From Cellulomonas wangsupingiae (GTDB lineage: Bacteria; Actinomycetota; Actinomycetes; Actinomycetales; Cellulomonadaceae), in NCBI RefSeq assembly GCF_024508275.1, contig NZ_CP101989.1, positions 3,658,001 through 3,722,000 of the forward strand: DNA of 64,000 nucleotides. The letters are read 5' to 3'. Position 1 is the first letter of the stretch. Each line of letters opens with the position of its first letter. This document shows positions 37,616 to 48,426 of the stretch, piece by piece. The notes beneath the pieces were generated by a model. It saw only the letters and a program-made list of their open reading frames with translations. It ran no database searches and was not told where the DNA came from. The position numbers were made by a program, and so were the translations under genes.

Positions 37616-38229
37616 GGGTCTCCTGTTGCAGACCTGACGTGGGGACGAGCTGACCGACGCCGTCGGCGATGCAGCGGGAGGACGGTCCGGGCGTGGCCCG
37701 GCGAGGCGACCCGAGGGCCGCAGGTCCGAGGGGAGCGGTGGCGCGGAGGGCGGGGGCGACCCGTTCTCGTCGTGCGCCGGTGCTGAGCGCCACCGGTGTG
37801 CGGCGCGTCGTCGGTGGTCACACCCTGCCGCTCGTTCGGGTGAAAGAAAAGTCCTTCCGGACTAAACACTTTGAAACGACTCATCGGACATTTGTCCAGG
37901 TCGGGTGCGACAAATCGGGTGACGTCCCAGGTCAGTCGCCTGGTATCGCGTCGCAGGTCAGCGCACTGCCGACCCCGAAAAAGTGATGAGCATCACACAG
38001 AGCGCGCCGCTCATGGAATTCCTGGAGAACACCCGTCTGTCCGTATTTACGGCAATGGTCGCGAGGCACTCGACTGTGCCGTTTTGGCGCGTTTTCCGGC
38101 ACGGCGCACGGACGTCGTGACGGGTCCGCGCGGGGACCATGACGCCGGCGCGGCCAGCGCGGTGTCGACGCGCGCGGGCACGGCGCGACGACGTCCGCGG
38201 ATGTCCCCCGCAGGTGCGACAGTGGAGCC
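37616..38229. promoter_or_regulatory. 614-bp divergent regulatory region, AT-richer, with palindromes
   Basis: No gene is seen. The stretch 37861-37920 is about 48% G+C by count, far below the window. Short perfect palindromes include AGTCC-TTCC-GGACT (37850-37863), GGACA-TT-TGTCC (37886-37897), GTGATG-AG-CATCAC (37983-37996) and CCGTA-TT-TACGG (38041-38052). Read as RNA toward the synthase, the first makes a stem with a GGAA (GNRA-type) loop followed by a U-rich run. The region probably carries the promoter of the polysaccharide operon and a leader of about 200-300 nt. Confidence 0.6.
37983..37996. promoter_or_regulatory. Crp/GlxR-like binding site
   Basis: GTGATGAGCATCAC matches the Crp-family core GTGA-N6-TCAC perfectly and is flanked by A on both sides, close to the full TGTGA-N6-TCACA. 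It lies in the divergent region between the polysaccharide synthase and an MFS gene, so either could be the target. Confidence 0.55.
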
Positions 38230-39570
38230 ATGCTCCAGCCCTACCGGGACGTCCTCGCGCGCCCTGGCGCACTCGCCTTCTCGTCCACCGCCGTCGTCGC
38301 ACGCCTGCCCATGTCGATGGTCGGCATCGGGATCGTCCTGCTGGTGTCGGCCGTGTACGACTCCTACGGCCTGGCGGGGCGCGTGTCGGCGGCCCTCGTC
38401 ATCGCCCAGGCCGTGTGCGGGCCGCAGATCGCCCGGCTCATCGACCGGCACGGCCAGGCGCGCATCATGCGCCCGGCGGTCGTCGTGTCCGCCACGAGCC
38501 TCGTCGCGCTCGTGGTCGCCGCCACGACGCAGGCGCCCGCCGTGTGGCTGTACGTCACGGCCGTCCTCGTCGGGGCGACCATCGGCTCGTTCGGCTCGCT
38601 CGTGCGCGCACGCTGGAACCACGCGCTCGGGGACGACCCCCGCCGCGTGCACACCGCGTACTCCCTGGAGTCCGCCCTCGACGAGCTGGTGTTCGTCATC
38701 GGCCCCGTCGCCGCCACCGTCCTGGCTACCAGCGTGTCGCCCGTCGCCGGCCTGATCGTGCCGGTCGTCGCGATGGTCGTCGGCGGCCTGGCGTTCCTCT
38801 CGCAGCGTGCGACCGAACCGCCGACGGCCCCCGCGCACGAGCCGCGGCCGCGCGGCTCGGTGCTGCGCCGCCCGGGGATGGTCGTGCTCCTGCTGGTGTT
38901 CGTCGCCATCGGCTCGATCTTCGGGGCCACCGACGTCGCGACGGTCGCGTTCGCCGAGGAGTCCGGCCGCAAGGAGCTCGCCGGCGTGATCCTCGCGGTG
39001 TTCGCCCTCGGGTCGCTCATCTCCGGGCTGCTGTACGGCGCCCGGCACTGGGTCTCCCCGCTGCACCGCCGGTTCGCGATCGGTGTGGTCGCGCTCGCCG
39101 TGGGGGTCTGCGCGTTCTTCCTCGCCCAGTCGCTGTGGGTCCTCGCGGCGGTCATGTTCGTCGTCGGGTTCGCCATCGCGCCGTCGATCATCAACGGCAA
39201 CGCGCTCGTCGCCGAGCTCGTGCCTGCCGGCCGGCTCACCGAGGGCCTGACCTGGGTCGGCACGGGCGTGAGCATCGGGGTGTCCATCGGCTCGTCCGCC
39301 GCGGGGACGCGCATCGACGCGGCCGGGTCGCACGCCGGCTACCTCGTCGTCGTGGTGTCCGGGGCGGCGGCGCTGCTCGCGACCCTGGCCGCGCTGCCGG
39401 CGCTGCGCCGGCACGCGGCCTCGCGGACGGCCCAGGCCGCGGCCCGGTCGGGCCGGGACGCCACGGCGGTCGAGGACGAGCCGCCGAGCGCCACCGCGGG
39501 AGCGACCGTCGCCGCCTGCGAGATCGCCCAGGAGAGCACCGGGCGGCGGCTCGGGGACACCGGCCGCTGA
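38230..39570 (+). CDS. MFS transporter
   Basis: A 446-residue major facilitator protein with 12 predicted helices and a hydrophilic C-terminal tail of about 50 residues. The loop between helices 2 and 3 reads RLIDRHGQARIM, the usual motif A position. It resembles actinobacterial drug or sugar efflux MFS proteins; substrate unknown. ATG 38230 has GACAGT six bases upstream and a weak GGAG. It is divergent from the polysaccharide synthase and convergent with the next MFS gene (19-base gap). Confidence 0.85.
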   Translation: MLQPYRDVLARPGALAFSSTAVVARLPMSMVGIGIVLLVSAVYDSYGLAGRVSAALVIAQAVCGPQIARLIDRHGQARIMRPAVVVSATSLVALVVAATTQAPAVWLYVTAVLVGATIGSFGSLVRARWNHALGDDPRRVHTAYSLESALDELVFVIGPVAATVLATSVSPVAGLIVPVVAMVVGGLAFLSQRATEPPTAPAHEPRPRGSVLRRPGMVVLLLVFVAIGSIFGATDVATVAFAEESGRKELAGVILAVFALGSLISGLLYGARHWVSPLHRRFAIGVVALAVGVCAFFLAQSLWVLAAVMFVVGFAIAPSIINGNALVAELVPAGRLTEGLTWVGTGVSIGVSIGSSAAGTRIDAAGSHAGYLVVVVSGAAALLATLAALPALRRHAASRTAQAAARSGRDATAVEDEPPSATAGATVAACEIAQESTGRRLGDTGR

Positions 39571-39589
39571 CCCGCTCCCCCGTCCGCCC

Positions 39590-40873
39590 TCAGGGCGTCG
39601 GGTGCCGCGCGTCGTACCGCCAGAAGGTCCGCTGCGCGCGGACCAGCACCCAGAGCAGCACGACGCACGCCGTGCCGCCGAGCACCGCCGCCCAGCCCTC
39701 CCCGACGCGCGTCGACAGGGCGCCGAGCGCCAGCTCGCCCAGGCGCGGGCCGCCGGCGACGACCACGACGAACACCCCCTGCAGGCGCCCGCGCATGTCG
39801 TCGGGCGTCGCGGTCTGCAGGATGGTCTGGCGGAACACGGACGAGACGGTGTCGGACGCGCCGGCCAGCGCCAGCGTCACGACGGCGAGCGCGAGCGCGA
39901 CCGGCAGCACGCCGTCGGGCGAGGTCGGGCCCGCGACGACCAGCACGAGGCCGAACGCCACGATCGACAGGCCCCACGCGGTGATCGCGACCGCGATGAT
40001 CCGGCCCTGCCAGCGCACGCGCGCGAGCCCTCCGGAGAACAGCCCGGCCAGGATCCCGCCGACCGCGACCGCGGCGGTCAGCACGCCCGTCGTCGTCTCG
40101 CCCCCGCCGAGGTACAGCACGCCGACGGCCGGGAAGAGCACGCGCGGCATCGCGGTCACCATCGCGACGACGTCGACGAGGAACGTCATGCGCACGTTCG
40201 GCTGCGTCCCGAGGTACCGCAGGCCGTCGACGACGGACCCCAGCCCGACGCGCGCGCGTCGGTGCGCCGACGGCTCGGGCGGCACGGGTGGCAGGCGCAG
40301 CAGCGCGGCGAGGGCGAACGTGAAGAGCACGGCGTCGACCGCGTACGCCCACACGTACCCCACGCCCGCGACGAGCACGGCGCCGGTCAGCGGCCCGAGC
40401 GTCAGCGCGACGTTCCACCCCATCGTCTGCAGCGCGTTGGCCGCGGGCATGAGCCGCGCCTCGAGCAGCCGCGGGATGATCGCCGAGCGCGCGGGCGAGT
40501 TCACCGCGCCGGCGGCCGACTGCACCGCGACCAGCGCGTACAGGAGCCCGACGTGCTCGTTGCCGACCGCGGCCTGCGCGACGAGCGCGAGGACCGCGAG
40601 CCACGACACCACCGACGCGACGAGCGCGACGGTGCGCCGGTCGTAGTGGTCGACGATCGCGCCGCCGTACAGCCCGAACACGACGAGCGGCACGAGCGCG
40701 CAGATGCCGAGGACCCCGACGGCCAGCGTGGAGGCGGTCAGCGCGTAGACCTGCAGCCCCACGGCGACGACCGTGAGCTGCGTCCCGAGGTTCGCGACCG
40801 ACAGCCCGACCCACAGCCGCCGGAACGGAGGGCTGACACGGACCGGGGTCAGGTCGACGAGCAGCGAACGCAC
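39590..40873 (-). CDS. MFS transporter, enterobactin-exporter/EntS-like
   Basis: A 427-residue MFS protein with 12 helices. PPFRRLWVGLSVANLGTQLT at the N-terminus, IVDHYDRRTVALVAS (motif A) and LEARLMPAANALQTMGWN in the middle are typical of the EntS/MFS_3 group, which exports siderophores or drugs. GTG 40873 is leaderless by prediction (TAAGGT six bases upstream). The intergenic repeat locus at 40891-41043 lies directly behind this promoter. Confidence 0.85.
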   Translation of the reverse strand: MRSLLVDLTPVRVSPPFRRLWVGLSVANLGTQLTVVAVGLQVYALTASTLAVGVLGICALVPLVVFGLYGGAIVDHYDRRTVALVASVVSWLAVLALVAQAAVGNEHVGLLYALVAVQSAAGAVNSPARSAIIPRLLEARLMPAANALQTMGWNVALTLGPLTGAVLVAGVGYVWAYAVDAVLFTFALAALLRLPPVPPEPSAHRRARVGLGSVVDGLRYLGTQPNVRMTFLVDVVAMVTAMPRVLFPAVGVLYLGGGETTTGVLTAAVAVGGILAGLFSGGLARVRWQGRIIAVAITAWGLSIVAFGLVLVVAGPTSPDGVLPVALALAVVTLALAGASDTVSSVFRQTILQTATPDDMRGRLQGVFVVVVAGGPRLGELALGALSTRVGEGWAAVLGGTACVVLLWVLVRAQRTFWRYDARHPTP

Positions 40874-40879
40874 CGGAGC

Positions 40880-40885
40880 ACCTTA
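40880..40885 (-). promoter_or_regulatory. Leaderless -10 for the EntS-like MFS gene
   Basis: On the minus strand TAAGGT is followed by six bases and GTG 40873. Confidence 0.6.
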
Positions 40886-40890
40886 CGTTC

Positions 40891-41043
40891 GGTCACGCGC
40901 CCCGCCTGACGACTGGATCGCTCTCTCACGCCCCGAGGGGGGTGCGGTCACTCGCCCCGCCTGACGACCGGATTGCTCTCTCACGCCCGGGGCTGGTCGG
41001 TCCCTCCCCTCCCCCATGTGGGCGTGAGAGAGCGATCCAGTCG
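40891..41043. repeat. Second locus of the intergenic repeat family
   Basis: Three variants of the 19-bp core occur: F 40912-40930, F 40967-40985, R 41023-41041. The first two lie in a direct repeat of about 45 bp with a 55-bp period (starting at 40891 and 40946: GGTCAC, then CGCCCCGCCTGACGAC). The first F and the R form an inverted repeat with perfect 24-bp arms (40910-40933 and 41020-41043). This locus uses GGATCG or GGATTG and ends CACGCCC instead of CACC. Confidence 0.9.
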
Positions 41044-41075
41044 CACGCGTGCCTGCGGTGGCGGGTGCGGCGCCC

Positions 41076-41576
41076 TCAGGCGAGGGCGGCGACGGCGTCC
41101 GCGACGACGGCGTCCGGGTTGCCGGTGACCGGGAGCGTCACCCCGTCCTCGTCCGGCTGCAGGGCCTCGAGGGTCGAGAGCTGCGACTCCAGGAGGCTCG
41201 GGGGCATCCAGTGGCCGGCCCGGTGCGCGACCCGCTCCCGCAGCACGTCCGCCGGCACGTCCAGGAGGACGAACCGCACGTTCCCCTCGGCCTCGCGCAG
41301 CACCGCGCGGTAGATCCGGCGCAGCGCCGAGCAGGCGACGACCGTCGACGTCCCGGCCGCCGCGTGGCGGCTCATCTCGTCGCGGACGCGCTCCAGCCAG
41401 GGCCAGCGGTCGTCGTCGACGAGGGCGATCCCCGCGCTCATCTTCGCCACGTTCGTCTCGGGGTGGAGCTCGTCACCCTCGAGGAACGGGCGGCCGAGCC
41501 GGGCCGCCAGCGCCCGCCCGACGGTCGACTTGCCCGTCCCGGACACTCCCATGACCACCAGATGCTCGACGTCCAC
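41076..41576 (-). CDS. gntK: Gluconokinase
   Basis: A 166-residue P-loop kinase that makes 6-phosphogluconate from gluconate and ATP. Walker A is GVSGTGKSTVG near 10-20; EGDELHPETNVAKMSAGIAL is the gluconate kinase hallmark (quoted by its ends, EGDELHP to AGIAL); HWMPPSLLESQLSTLE is the conserved C-terminal motif. GTG 41576 is preceded at six bases by CAGGGT, a partial leaderless -10. The repeat locus lies between its stop and the MFS promoter. No gluconate permease is adjacent. Confidence 0.92.
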   Translation of the reverse strand: MDVEHLVVMGVSGTGKSTVGRALAARLGRPFLEGDELHPETNVAKMSAGIALVDDDRWPWLERVRDEMSRHAAAGTSTVVACSALRRIYRAVLREAEGNVRFVLLDVPADVLRERVAHRAGHWMPPSLLESQLSTLEALQPDEDGVTLPVTGNPDAVVADAVAALA

Positions 41577-41704
41577 GCGCACACCCTGCCATCCCGCGGC
41601 CCGGAGGGCGGCACCCGGACGCCGGCCCGGCACCCGGACGCCGACCCACCGGGCCGCCGGAGCCGGCCGCGTCGAGGACGGCCGCGCCCCGACGGACGGC
41701 GGGC

Positions 41705-42052
41705 TCAGTGCCGCGGGGTGTCGGGGTTCGCGTCGTCCGCGTCGACGAGGGCGCCGTCGGTGGGCTCCCAGGTCGTCGGCTCCTCCTGCGTCGTCGACTC
41801 CTCCTGCGACGAGCCGCCGCCGGAGAACGTCGACTTCGCCGTCGAGACCGCCTTGTCCTTCAGCGCCCCGCCCTGCGTCTTGGCGAAGTCCGCGGCCGCG
41901 TGCTCCGCGTCCTTGACGTAGCCCTGCACGCGCGGGTCGTTCCACGTGTCCGAGGCCCAGGACTTGATCTTCTCGAACTGCTGACGGCCGGCACGGGTGC
42001 CCAGCAGGTAGCCGACCCCGGTACCGACGACGAACGCGAGCTTGCCCTTCAT
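41705..42052 (-). CDS. YtxH-like small membrane-associated protein
   Basis: A 115-residue protein. MKGKLAFVVGTGVGYLLGTRAGRQ is a YtxH-type N-terminus with a glycine-zipper membrane segment (GxGxGYxxGxxAG), followed by an amphipathic helical stretch (FEKIKSWASDTW) and an acidic, Ser/Thr-rich tail. The family is often linked to general stress, but the role is unknown. ATG 42052 has a strong AAGGAGGA, which decides the start. Confidence 0.8.
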   Translation of the reverse strand: MKGKLAFVVGTGVGYLLGTRAGRQQFEKIKSWASDTWNDPRVQGYVKDAEHAAADFAKTQGGALKDKAVSTAKSTFSGGGSSQEESTTQEEPTTWEPTDGALVDADDANPDTPRH

Positions 42053-42309
42053 GGGTGTCCTCCTTCGCACCGGGCCCTGCGGACCGGTGGTCGTGTGGTC
42101 GTGTGGTCGCAGCGGGCGGCGCCGGGGGGTGCACGCACCCACCGGGCGACGTCGCCGGAGCCACCGAGCGTAGGCGCGCGGGCGCGTGACCGCGCGGCGA
42201 GACGGGACGAACCGGGCGCGCGCGGCACCCGTGCTCGACGCGCGGAGCCGCGCCCGCGGCGCGAGACTGGCCGCATCCGGCCACCCGGCCGGCCGACCCG
42301 GAGGTCGCC
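42053..42309. other. Divergent intergenic region YtxH-like / APC permease
   Basis: About 257 bases with very high GC. A GGAGG ribosome site is seen before the permease start and one before the YtxH-like start. I see no clear promoter hexamers or long palindrome. Confidence 0.4.
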
Positions 42310-43701
42310 ATGGTCGCCACCTCGCCCGCCCCGACCGCGACGCTCAAGCGCACGGTCGGCCGCCGGATGCTGCTGGTCTTCGTCGTCGGGGACATCCTCG
42401 GTGCCGGCATCTACGCGCTCACCGGCAAGGTCGCCGCCGAGGTCGGCGGCGCCATCTGGATCCCGTTCCTCCTCGCGTTCGGGCTGGCGGCGCTGACGGC
42501 CACCGCCTACGCCGAGCTCGTCAGCCGGTACCCGCGCGCGGCGGGCGCCGCGATGTACGCGCACCGGGCGTTCGGCCGGCCGTTCGTGACGTTCCTCGTG
42601 GCGTTCGCCGTCCTCATGAGCGGCATCACGAGCGCGTCCGCCGCCGCCCGCGCCTTCGGCGGCGACTACCTGGCGGAGCTGGTGACCGTTCCGACGCTGG
42701 TCGCCGCCTGGGTCTTCGTCCTGCTGATCGCCGCGGTCAACGCCGTCGGCATCTCCGAGTCGGTGCGGGTCAACCTGGTCCTCACGGCGATCGAGGTCAC
42801 GGGCCTGGTCATCATCCTCGTCATCGGCGCCCGCGCGTTCCTCGCCGGTGAGGGCGACCCGGGACGGGCCATGACGCTGACGACGGACGGACCGGTGTGG
42901 ATGGCGCTGCTCGGCGGCACCGCGCTCGCCTTCTACGCGCTGCTCGGCTTCGAGGACTCCGTGAACCTCGCCGAGGAGTGCCGGCAGCCGCGTCGCGACT
43001 TCCCCCGGGCGCTGTTCGCGGGGATCGCCATCGCGGGCGTGATCTACCTGGCGGTCGCGTTCACGACGTCGATGCTCGTGGACACCACGACGCTGGCGGA
43101 GTCCACGGGCCCGCTGCTGGAGGTCGTGCGTGTCGCCGGGCTGGTGTTCCCGCCCTGGCTGTTCGCCCTCATCGCGCTGGTCGCGGTGTCGAACACGGCG
43201 CTCATCAACATGATCATGGCGTCGCGCGTGGTCTACGGGATGTCGCGCGAGGGCATCGTGCCGCGCTGGCTGGGGCGCGTCGACCGCCGCCGGCAGACGC
43301 CGTGGGTGGCGATCCTCTTCACGACCGTGATCGCCCTGACCCTCGTCAGCACGGGCGACCTGTCGGGCCTGGCGGACACGACCGTGCTGCTCCTGCTGCT
43401 CGTGTTCGCGGTCGTCAACGTCGCGGTGCTGGTGCTGCGCCGCGAGTCCACGGCGGACGACGCGCAGGTCGACGGGGACGCGCCCCGCGGCTTCCGGGCG
43501 CCGACGTGGGCGCCGGTGCTCGGTGCCGTCGTGTCGCTGGTCCTCGCCTCCCCGCTGACGGGGCGTGACGCCGACGTGTACGCGCGGGCGGGTCTGCTGC
43601 TCGGCATCGGCGTGGTGCTGTACGTGGTCAACCGGCTGCTCGCCGGGCCGGCCCGCGCGGCCGACGACGACGCGGTGACGGTGCCGCCCGACGCCCGCTG
43701 A
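42310..43701 (+). CDS. APC-superfamily amino acid permease
   Basis: A 463-residue transporter with 12 helices. Helix 1 carries GDILGAGIYALTGKV, the GxGI substrate-binding break; FYALLGFEDSVNLAEECRQP is the helix 6 region typical of cationic amino acid/polyamine APC members. Ribosome site GGAGG lies five bases before ATG 42310. It is followed after three bases by the Na+/H+ antiporter, so the two form an operon. Substrate is probably an amino acid or amine; not certain. Confidence 0.87.
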   Translation: MVATSPAPTATLKRTVGRRMLLVFVVGDILGAGIYALTGKVAAEVGGAIWIPFLLAFGLAALTATAYAELVSRYPRAAGAAMYAHRAFGRPFVTFLVAFAVLMSGITSASAAARAFGGDYLAELVTVPTLVAAWVFVLLIAAVNAVGISESVRVNLVLTAIEVTGLVIILVIGARAFLAGEGDPGRAMTLTTDGPVWMALLGGTALAFYALLGFEDSVNLAEECRQPRRDFPRALFAGIAIAGVIYLAVAFTTSMLVDTTTLAESTGPLLEVVRVAGLVFPPWLFALIALVAVSNTALINMIMASRVVYGMSREGIVPRWLGRVDRRRQTPWVAILFTTVIALTLVSTGDLSGLADTTVLLLLLVFAVVNVAVLVLRRESTADDAQVDGDAPRGFRAPTWAPVLGAVVSLVLASPLTGRDADVYARAGLLLGIGVVLYVVNRLLAGPARAADDDAVTVPPDAR

Positions 43702-43704
43702 CGC

Positions 43705-45420
43705 ATGGACCCCCTGGCCTTCGCCGTCCTCGCCGTGCTGGTCATCGTCGGCGTCACGTCGTTCGCACCGCGTGTCGGGGTGGCCGCGCCGCTCCTGCTG
43801 GTCCTCATCGGGATGGGCGTGAGCCTGCTGCCGTTCGTCCCGGCGATCGAGATCGAGCCCGAGCTGATCCTCGGCGTGGTGCTCCCGCCGTTGCTCTACT
43901 CGTCGGCCAGGAACATCCCGACGATGGACTTCCGGCGCGACTTCCGGACCATCTCGGCCTTCTCCGTCGTGCTGGTCGTCGTGTCGGCCGTCGTCGTGGG
44001 GTTCGTCCTCGACCGGCTCGTGCCGGGGATCGACCTGGCGACCGGGATCGCGCTCGGGGCGATCGTGAGCCCGACGGACGCGGTGGCGACGTCGGTCGTC
44101 CGCAAGGCCGGCGTCTCACCGCGCATCGTGACGGTGCTCGAGGGCGAGTCCATGCTCAACGACGCGTCCGCGCTGGTGCTGCTGCGCTCGGCGATCGTCG
44201 CGACGTCCGGGGCGGTGTCCCTGTGGGGCGTCGCCGGGGACTTCGTGTTCGCCGTGGTCGTCGCGGTCGTCGTCGGGTACGTCGTGGGGCGGCTGCACGT
44301 GTGGGCCCGGGGGCACCTCGCGCAGACGACGTCGAACGTCGCGCTGTCGTTCGTCGTGCCGTTCGTCGCGTACCTGCCGGCCGAGCACCTCGGGGCGTCG
44401 GGGCTGGTCGCGGCCGTCACGGCCGGGCTCGTCACCGGGCACGCGGCACCCCGGGCGCTGCGCGCGGGCGACCGGGTCGCCGAGCACGCGGTGTGGCGCA
44501 CGATCGAGCTGCTGCTCGAGGGAGCGGTCTTCCTGCTCATGGGACTGGAGGTGTTCGCCCTCGTCGAGGACGTGGAGCGCGTGCACGGCAGCGTGTCGAC
44601 CGCCGTCGTGCTGGGCGCGCTCACCGCGACCCTCGTCCTGGCGCTGCGGTCGGCGTTCGTCGCGTGGTCGGTGTGGGAGCTGTCGCGCCGCTCCCAGCGC
44701 GACCCGCAGGTGCGTGACCGGCTCACGGACGCCCAGGCGCGGCTCGACGCGGGCGAGCCGGTGCGCGCGCCCGGCGGGCGTCGGGGACGGACCGCCGTCG
44801 AGGGTGCCGAGGCCGTGGGCCGGCAGGTCCGGCGCCGGATCGCCGACATCGACTACCTCACCGCCGAGCGCTTCGGGGTGCGCGAGGGCGTCGTGCTGGT
44901 GTGGGCCGGCATGCGCGGCGTCGTCACGCTGGCCGCCGCGCAGTCGCTGCCGTCGGACACCCCGCAGCGCTCGCTGCTGGTGCTCGTGGCGTTCGTCGTG
45001 GCCGCCGGCACGCTGCTCGTGCAGGGCGCCACGCTGCCGTGGCTCACGCACCGCCTCGGCCTGACGGGCCGCACCGAGAACGACGCCGCCGGGCTCGCGG
45101 CCCTGCGCGGCGAGCTGCGGCGTGCCGCTCTCGCCCGCCTGCAGGACCCGCGGCTGCGGCAGCCCGACGGCTCCCCGTTCCCCCCGGCGACGGTGGCCCG
45201 CGCCCGTGAGCGGCTCTCCGCGATCGAGACCGCCGTCGAGGCCGACGACGACACGCAGCCGGCCGACGACGCGGGCTTCGCGGTGTTCCTCGTGATGCTG
45301 CAGGCGCAGCGCGACGAGCTGCTGCGCCTGCGCGACCTGGGCACGTACCCGTCGTCGACGCTCCGGCGCGCGCTGGCCGAGCTCGACGCGATCCAGATCG
45401 GGCTCGAGCTGCGGCGCTGA
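43705..45420 (+). CDS. Na+/H+ antiporter, CPA1 (NhaP) type
   Basis: A 571-residue cation/proton antiporter. About 12 helices are followed by a cytoplasmic helical domain from about 440. The transport site shows SPTDAVATSVV (helix 5) and GESMLNDASALVL (the acidic pair ND), both standard in CPA1 proteins; MRGVVTLAAAQSLP is the later conserved helix. It exports Na+ (or K+) in exchange for protons for pH and salt control. It is in operon with the APC permease. Confidence 0.92.
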   Translation: MDPLAFAVLAVLVIVGVTSFAPRVGVAAPLLLVLIGMGVSLLPFVPAIEIEPELILGVVLPPLLYSSARNIPTMDFRRDFRTISAFSVVLVVVSAVVVGFVLDRLVPGIDLATGIALGAIVSPTDAVATSVVRKAGVSPRIVTVLEGESMLNDASALVLLRSAIVATSGAVSLWGVAGDFVFAVVVAVVVGYVVGRLHVWARGHLAQTTSNVALSFVVPFVAYLPAEHLGASGLVAAVTAGLVTGHAAPRALRAGDRVAEHAVWRTIELLLEGAVFLLMGLEVFALVEDVERVHGSVSTAVVLGALTATLVLALRSAFVAWSVWELSRRSQRDPQVRDRLTDAQARLDAGEPVRAPGGRRGRTAVEGAEAVGRQVRRRIADIDYLTAERFGVREGVVLVWAGMRGVVTLAAAQSLPSDTPQRSLLVLVAFVVAAGTLLVQGATLPWLTHRLGLTGRTENDAAGLAALRGELRRAALARLQDPRLRQPDGSPFPPATVARARERLSAIETAVEADDDTQPADDAGFAVFLVMLQAQRDELLRLRDLGTYPSSTLRRALAELDAIQIGLELRR

Positions 45421-45486
45421 CCCGGGCGGCGCGCCGGGCGTGCCGGTCAGGCTGCGCGGCGGGACCGCGCCGTCAGGACCGCGTGG

Positions 45487-45807
45487 TCACGTCGGGCGTA
45501 GCGCGTCGACCCGGGCGCGCACCGCCGCCTCGGCCTGCCGCAGCAGGTCGAGCACCTCGTCGCGCAGCGCGGGGTCCAGGTGCAGGATGCCGACGACGAC
45601 ACCTCCGGCGAGCGCGAGCGTGAGCAGCGCCAGCGTCACGTCCCGCAGCAGGTGGCGCCCACCGTGCGCCGACGCGTGGCGCATCGCGCGCGCACGGCGT
45701 GCCGGACGCGTGTGGTGCGGGGGCCGGACCCAGGCGGGGTCACGGGCGTGGTGCGCGGCGCCGCGACGCTGCGGGACGGGGTACCTGCGATCCGCGACGG
45801 TCGCCAT
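45487..45807 (-). CDS. Small single-pass membrane protein
   Basis: A 106-residue protein with a basic, His/Arg-rich N-terminal half, one transmembrane helix (about 58-78, LALLTLALAGGVVVGILHL) and a short helical end (LRQAEAAVRARVDAL). No family is recognised. ATG 45807 has TAGTTT six bases upstream. A 14-bp perfect palindrome just behind that hexamer suggests control by a repressor. It is convergent with the antiporter gene. Confidence 0.6.
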   Translation of the reverse strand: MATVADRRYPVPQRRGAAHHARDPAWVRPPHHTRPARRARAMRHASAHGGRHLLRDVTLALLTLALAGGVVVGILHLDPALRDEVLDLLRQAEAAVRARVDALRPT

Positions 45808-45813
45808 CACCTC

Positions 45814-45819
45814 AAACTA
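45814..45819 (-). promoter_or_regulatory. Leaderless -10 for the small membrane protein
   Basis: On the minus strand TAGTTT is followed by GAGGTG and ATG 45807. GAGG is too close to the start to be an ordinary ribosome site. Confidence 0.55.
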
Positions 45820-45831
45820 GACATTTCTCCT

Positions 45832-45845
45832 TGGACGCGCGTCCA
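45832..45845. promoter_or_regulatory. 14-bp perfect palindrome, TetR-like operator
   Basis: TGGACGCGCGTCCA is fully self-complementary and lies 12 bases upstream of the -10 of the small membrane protein, over the expected -35. Sites of the form TGGAC-N4-GTCCA are typical of TetR-family repressors. No tetR gene is adjacent. Confidence 0.55.
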
Positions 45846-45925
45846 CCTTTCGTGTGGTGCGGCGCCCGTCGCAGCCTGCAGGCCGCCCCCGCCCAACCGT
45901 GCGTCGGTCGAACGTGACGACGCCG

Positions 45926-48292
<2,367 letters not shown>

Positions 48293-48426
48293 GTGTCCTC
48301 CAGGTCGGGCGGGCGCGACCAGCGTAGGGCGGACGTGTGACATGCCTCCCGTCGTCACCCCTCGCCTCGCCGCGCCCACCCGCGCGTGGCACGCTCCGGG
48401 GACGAAGGACCGACGAGGAGGCCACG

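Noticed and set aside
37800..38000. c-di-GMP or c-di-AMP riboswitch upstream of the polysaccharide synthase
   Set aside because: Neither the GEMM nor the ydaO consensus elements that I know can be found on the operon strand, despite some hairpins.
48337..48426. Upstream GTG start for the PAS-GAF-PP2C phosphatase
   Set aside because: The added residues are Arg/Pro-rich with no ribosome site, whereas TTG 48427 has AGGAGG five bases before it.
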